Of a stretch of DNA of 64,000 nucleotides, positions 59,772 through 64,000 are shown one piece after another. Positions within the stretch are counted from its first letter, which is position 1. Each line of letters starts with the position of its first letter. Source of the stretch: Phytophthora sp. 'mugwort' (taxonomy: Eukaryota > Oomycota > Peronosporomycetes > Peronosporales > Peronosporaceae). The notes under the pieces were generated by a model, which was not told the DNA's origin, ran no database searches, and saw nothing but the letters and a program-made list of their open reading frames with translations. The stretch lies in assembly GCA_033558025.1 (NCBI GenBank), contig JAUCEF010000016.1, positions 1,364,001-1,428,000 of the forward strand, read 5' to 3'. Position numbers and translations under genes: made by a program.

Positions 59772-61644
59772 TCAAATCCATGGAAACTTGAAGCTAAAGT
59801 CAGCCCCTGGTATTATCAAGCGTCATACAACCAGTTGACGAGTTACACAAGTGTTGCTGGCACAGCGTAGTGGAAAGCAGTGGCCACATACCGAGATGTA
59901 CCAACGGCACCTGCATGACGTAGACGAAGAGCGTGGTAAGCTTGGATTGGACACTAGATGCTTGTGTCTCCAGGACGAAGGCAAGTTGTCGCAATGCCGA
60001 GAAGCCCAGCATGCGCTTCAGCACTATGAGCGCCATTACCAGAGATACAAGCTCGAGTATGCTGTATAAGAGCACATTAGAGGCGGAGGATAGGAGCTCC
60101 AAAGTTGAGATCCCAGCCAGCCTGGGGTAGTAAGCTCGATTGTGCATGGTAAATAAAATAGCTTGGTGTACACCTGGTCACAGAGAGCATTTGGTTAGCA
60201 TCCAAGGTACATAACTGTTATGTTTTGCTAGTTACGTACTGTAAGCAATTGGCAAAACAACTTCGGCGTACTCCACTAGCACAATATACTCGGTAATGAA
60301 GAGTACACGAGCGCTTCTCCGGATAAAAAGCGCGCGTTCAGTTTGTGAGAATATTGTCTCGAGTCCGAGAGATCCATTGGAATCCACTGCCGCTTGGAGA
60401 TCGTTTAGTGTTATCCCAGGACCGACGCGAACTTCGCTTTTCAACCGCTTTCGGGCTTGCGGTGAGCGGGTAGGAAATACGCGAGCTCTAGCCACAGGAC
60501 TCCACCTCTTTCGCGTTAAAATCCCGTTTTTAAGCTTAGTACCATAACTGGTTTCTCGTCGCGAAGAAGATCCCTTGATGAACCCGTTTCTTGAACTTAT
60601 CCATGCGTTAATTCGCGACATCCAAGATGCGGTAGATATTTCGGTAGAATCGCTTTTGCTGGGACTCAACGATATCTTCTCAATATCCATAAGCCGCATT
60701 GCTATCTGCACAAAATTTTGCTTCGCGATAGGGTGATCGCGTGGAATTTTATCCATAAGCTTTTTCACCTCATTAAGAGCTCCCACAACATCCAGCATCG
60801 ATAGCCAAAAGTGCATGAAGTCTACTGCCATAATTGTAGCGGTTGTAGTCCACGCTGTCGTATTCTGGAGCGCGTTGGACACGTAAAGAGCGTTGAAAAC
60901 TTCAACGATGAAGATGACACCTTCAGGCTTCATGTCGTTATCTGTATGTTCTCTGCTAATCCAGTTCTTAGCAATTAGTTGGATAACTGGTAACACTACC
61001 ACAAACAGTGCTTGATTGATCCCAGTGAGCGACACAAAGCCATAAATGTAGATCGGGTAGATGAACGTAAGCGCCACTTGGCAATTAAATACAGACAACT
61101 GTCGTTTGACATCGCTCCACAAAGTCGGATCAGCTCTCCAGCGGGGCCCAGAAATGTACACAAAGCACAAAGTGATCATTATCACGTCGGGAGGCGCGAC
61201 AACTAGTAGGCCAAACGGTAGCGGGAACACAGTCAGAGCACACACAGCAAAAACGAAGATCATTGCTACGGCTGACGAGAAAAATGCTGCGAGGAGAATT
61301 TGACGCGCACTCAGCCTTAGTCGTGGCGCACACTGGCCCATCTGTACCAGCACGTTCCCCCCAATGAAGGCGACTACGACCCATGATCGAATGAAAAACG
61401 CAGTGTTGTCGTACACGCCTGCTTCAGGTGGGTTTAGTGGTGGCAATTCCTTCGCCAAACTCAACACTAGACTTGGCAACGGAGTCAGCAAAAAAACAGC
61501 TAGAATCCGCTTAATGCTTAAGCTTTTTGTGTAGATGTCAAGCTCCTGGAGTCGCTCCACGGAATACCGCCCTTGAAACTCGACTTGAACCGACATCCAG
61601 GCCGCCCAGAGGCGACGAGTGGTGTTCTGAAACCTCTCGAGCAT
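59772..61644 (-). CDS. Oomycete multi-span membrane protein, 573 aa
   Basis: Three exons, 61,644-60,240, 60,173-59,892 and 59,806-59,772, with introns of 66 nt (GTACGT...CAG) and 85 nt (GTATGT...CAG), total 1,722 nt in frame. Stopping at the end of exon 1 would lose the C-terminal third; splicing adds HNRAYYPRLAGISTLELLSS, two further hydrophobic spans and an HLGADFSFKFPWI end. There are about eight to nine hydrophobic segments, for example KRILAVFLLTPLPSLVLSLA, QILLAAFFSSAVAMIFVFAV, LTFIYPIYIYGFVSLTGINQ and VLLYSILELVSLVMALIVLK. A hydrophilic basic loop lies at about residues 330-420. I associate this layout with a large lineage-specific oomycete family of unknown function. No transporter signature was recognised. 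Confidence 0.82.
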
Positions 61645-62520
61645 CTTGTCGAGGATGGCGCGACTTTGGTAATGTCATGACCACGATTTGTTCAAGTTAA
61701 TTCTGGTACAGGAGGAAAAACACGCACACAAACTAGAAATATCGTTGAATGCGATTGGTCGAATCCAACTTTTCTCTGCAGTATCATGCGCTATAGACCT
61801 ATTCCTGCGGACAGATCTCGCCAAATTCTCAATTTTGAAGATCGAAGAACAGGTATTACCAGTACCTATTAATACCGTTAGTATAGGACATGTGATGATT
61901 TTCGGACAAAGTCAAGTGCATCATTCCTGCACAGCGTGACACAAATTTATTTTTTCGCCTTGGTGCATATTTATTTAAAAAGGTTATAGATTTCTCTTTC
62001 GAAACGTACTACCAATTTCAATCGGTGTCCAAGAAGGGACCAAGTCAAAGAAAGTGCCACAGCGTTTAAGTAAGAGTTTCGTTAAACTGCGACTTAAAAT
62101 GCGACGGGAGTAGGGATGATTCGTGCACGATTCGTTTGGCGCTCAAAACAGTTTATTACCATTATATCCACGAAACCAGTTGCACAACGGCATGAAAACG
62201 ACAATCCGGTCGAACTGCATTTATCACCCAACTATGACCCGTAAATGTATTACAAGTACAGCCCGAGGGTGGGGGGCCTTTCACTCTTCGAATTCCGCAT
62301 CGGCGGTCAAGTTGCACTGCAGTTGTTGCTGCCCAACGTGGCGTGGGGTTCATTGGGTGCGTGCTACCCTGCTCTGGACGGTAAGCACTCCACAAGAGGA
62401 GCCTGGAAATTACCGCGATCTATTATCCTGCGGTTGAAGAGATTTAATGGAGTCTGCCGGCTCACAAGACTCGAGTTCCGCGACAGCGCCGAGTCCGGAG
62501 CAAAACCCTGGGCGGCCTAA
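61645..62520. other. Upstream flank of the membrane protein gene, no gene recognised
   Basis: Short open frames only. A GTATTACCAGTACCTATTAATACC near-palindrome lies at about 61,852-61,875. The right part is probably the 5' flank of the hAT element. Confidence 0.4.
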
Positions 62521-62522
62521 AT

Positions 62523-64000
62523 CTCTACTATGACATTACTTCAAAGCGACGAGGAAAGCAGACGGCGTTACGAAGAAGCTGCCCGATGTCCGGTGCAAGA
62601 AGTGTCGGAAGTATTTATGAAACGCGCAGCCGTCAGGCGGGTTGATCCAGCGTGGCCTCTGCCGCCGAAACATATTAAAAGATAGAGGCTGGAGTGGGCA
62701 TCTGGTACCAAACAAGCTGACGAGGGTCAAACAAGAGAATGAACCCTCCTGCGGGAGTTCGTGAGCTTGTGAGTAGTGATGTGGATGGTGATGACGAGAC
62801 TGACGAAAATGATATTTTTTCATACGTCTCGCAGCCCGGCAAATATGTCGAAGAACAGTACCAGCGTGCGATCGCAAGGGCATTTTACGCTGCTGGATGG
62901 TCGTTTCAGAATGTAGGCAGGAAAGAGGTTCAAGACATGCTTCGGTTCTTTGCCACGGGTGTCAAACTTTCAAACGGACACAATCTAGCTGGCTCCCACC
63001 TTGACCATGAATACTTTGAGCTGAGATCCAAGGTAATCAAGTTCATTTGAGACAATATCCCGTACATCGTCATTATTACGGATGGATGGACCAATTCGAA
63101 GCACCAATCCGTCATCAACATCATTTTGACGGGGCCGGAAACGAGGCCTGTGTATTGGCGCTCTTTTGAGCTTGGTGGAGAGCAAAAGACTGGAGGATTT
63201 TTGGCTGAATTGCTTTGCAACGTTATTTTGGATTTAAAGGAAGCTTTGGGAGATGAAAACGTATGTTGGGTTGTGACTGTCAGCGTTCCCAATATGCTCC
63301 GCGCTCCAGAGATACTTGAAGCTTCTCGAGAAGGCTTTTTCGCTACCGGCTGTGCAGCTCATATTATGAATCTTATCCTCAAAGATATTTTCAAGATTAG
63401 CGAAATTGCTCAAGTCCTGACTAAGTCTCACGCCACTTCTCACTTTGTCCGAAACCATTCTGCTGCATTCTCACGGTTTAAGACTTCACAAATGGGGTCC
63501 AAGGTAACACGCCAACGCGTCGTAAAGTTGGCTTGTCCTACCCGATGGTTTAGCAGTTAAAATTGTGTCCAGATTATGATGAATATCAAGGCCGTTATTT
63601 ACGCCGTCTTTTCGGATTCTAATTCATGGCGCGCTTCAACAAGAGCGTTAATTTTGCAATGGTTTTGGCGTACGTGAACGATGAAGAGTTTTGGCGAAAC
63701 GGGAAAGATGTACTGAAGCTTCTAAAGCCTGTTCACGAGTGTCTTGCGCTGTCTGGGAGCGACAGTGTAGTATTTTTTTTGTCTACGAGCAGTTTCGGCT
63801 GCTGCTGAATCATTCTGCATATGCGTCATCAGGATCTGGTAACAAGCAGACTATACGAACATTAATTCCCTTTCGTTGGATTGAGATGCACTCAATCCCT
63901 ATGAAGATCGCATATCTTCTTGACCACACAAGAAATCGGAATTCTTTTACTGCTGCGGAAGAAGAAGCTACTAAACTACAGGTCTACGATGCCGTTCGAC
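62523..64000 (+). pseudogene. hAT-type (DUF659) transposase remnant, cut by window end
   Basis: The plus strand starts with a BED-finger-like region (VRCKKCRKYL and RVDPAWPLPPKHIK, frameshifted, 62,585-62,690). It continues YQRAIARAFYAAGWSFQNVG, a stop at 63,050, then NIPYIVIITDGWTNSKHQSV (the conserved D-G-W-T-N block with catalytic Asp), VINIILTGPETRPVYWRSFE, and a block where VVTD is replaced by VVTVSVPNMLRAPEILEAS, so the second catalytic Asp is lost. GCAAHIMNLILKDIFKISEI and LACPTRWFSS follow; the latter ends in a stop. A KSVNFAMVLAYVNDEEFWRN stretch at 63,640 continues in another frame. Dead copy of a family different from that at 1-1.1 kb. Confidence 0.7.

Noticed and set aside
59735..59775. 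B-box-like GGGTTCAATTC suggesting a tRNA
   Set aside because: No A box, cloverleaf or terminator at proper spacing; overlaps the last exon of the membrane protein gene.
1..64000. RXLR or Crinkler effector genes
   Set aside because: No ORF combines a signal peptide with an RXLR-EER or LFLAK-type motif.
1..64000. CRISPR arrays or bacterial-type operons
   Set aside because: No regularly spaced direct repeats and all recognisable genes are eukaryotic with introns or TE origin.

Overview
The window reads as nuclear DNA of an oomycete, most likely Phytophthora or a close relative. Genes are intron-poor, and the introns found are 64-89 nt long with GTRNGT-type donors (several are GTACGT). A few compact clusters of conserved eukaryotic genes sit in long stretches of decayed transposable elements (TEs), as in gene-sparse Phytophthora genomes. 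All assignments come from reading translations and comparing them with remembered families; no search was run.

Layout. 1-9.2 kb: wreckage of a hAT transposon and several Ty3/Gypsy elements, one with an inverted internal segment. 10.9-12.6 kb: two broken sigma-type glutathione S-transferase genes. 14.5-17.9 kb: an intact 1133-aa PDZ/coiled-coil protein. 18.6-24.5 kb: a dispersed repeat, a decayed MULE, a minisatellite, and a pogo-like transposon with TA-flanked inverted repeats and a tRNA-Lys(UUU) gene inside it. 25.1-26.9 kb: ribosomal protein uS12/RPS23 and glyoxalase II in tandem. 27.5-28.2 kb: an unrecognised 213-aa ORF. 28.5-38.8 kb: a MITE, a Gypsy 3' half carrying a long antisense ORF, a decayed CENP-B/pogo transposase and a Gypsy gag region. 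39.06-45.37 kb: a Tc1-like element with about 270-bp inverted repeats and TA flanks, holding a TTAA-flanked piggyBac element. 45.5-49.0 kb: two pogo/CENP-B-like elements, one with both ends visible.

49.2-61.6 kb is the main gene island: phosphatidylinositol transfer protein (-), HID1 (+), OCRL/INPP5B-type 5-phosphatase (-), PX-BAR sorting nexin (+), membrane-anchored papain-like protease (-) and a multi-span membrane protein (-). The first two and the middle two are divergent pairs with short shared upstream regions. Most of these products are known elsewhere to act in phosphoinositide metabolism and endosome/Golgi traffic, so the island is thematically coherent, although co-regulation is only inferred. 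The window ends in a hAT (DUF659-type) transposase remnant.

Exon structures were rebuilt by hand for glyoxalase II (2 exons), the transfer protein (5), the 5-phosphatase (2) and the membrane protein (3); each closes in frame. The 5' exon of RPS23 could not be settled. No CRISPR array, bacterial-type operon or clearly novel multi-gene system was seen. The strongest unusual signals are the antisense ORF shared by two Gypsy copies, the nested Tc1/piggyBac structure, and tRNA or tRNA-like sequence inside two pogo-like elements.
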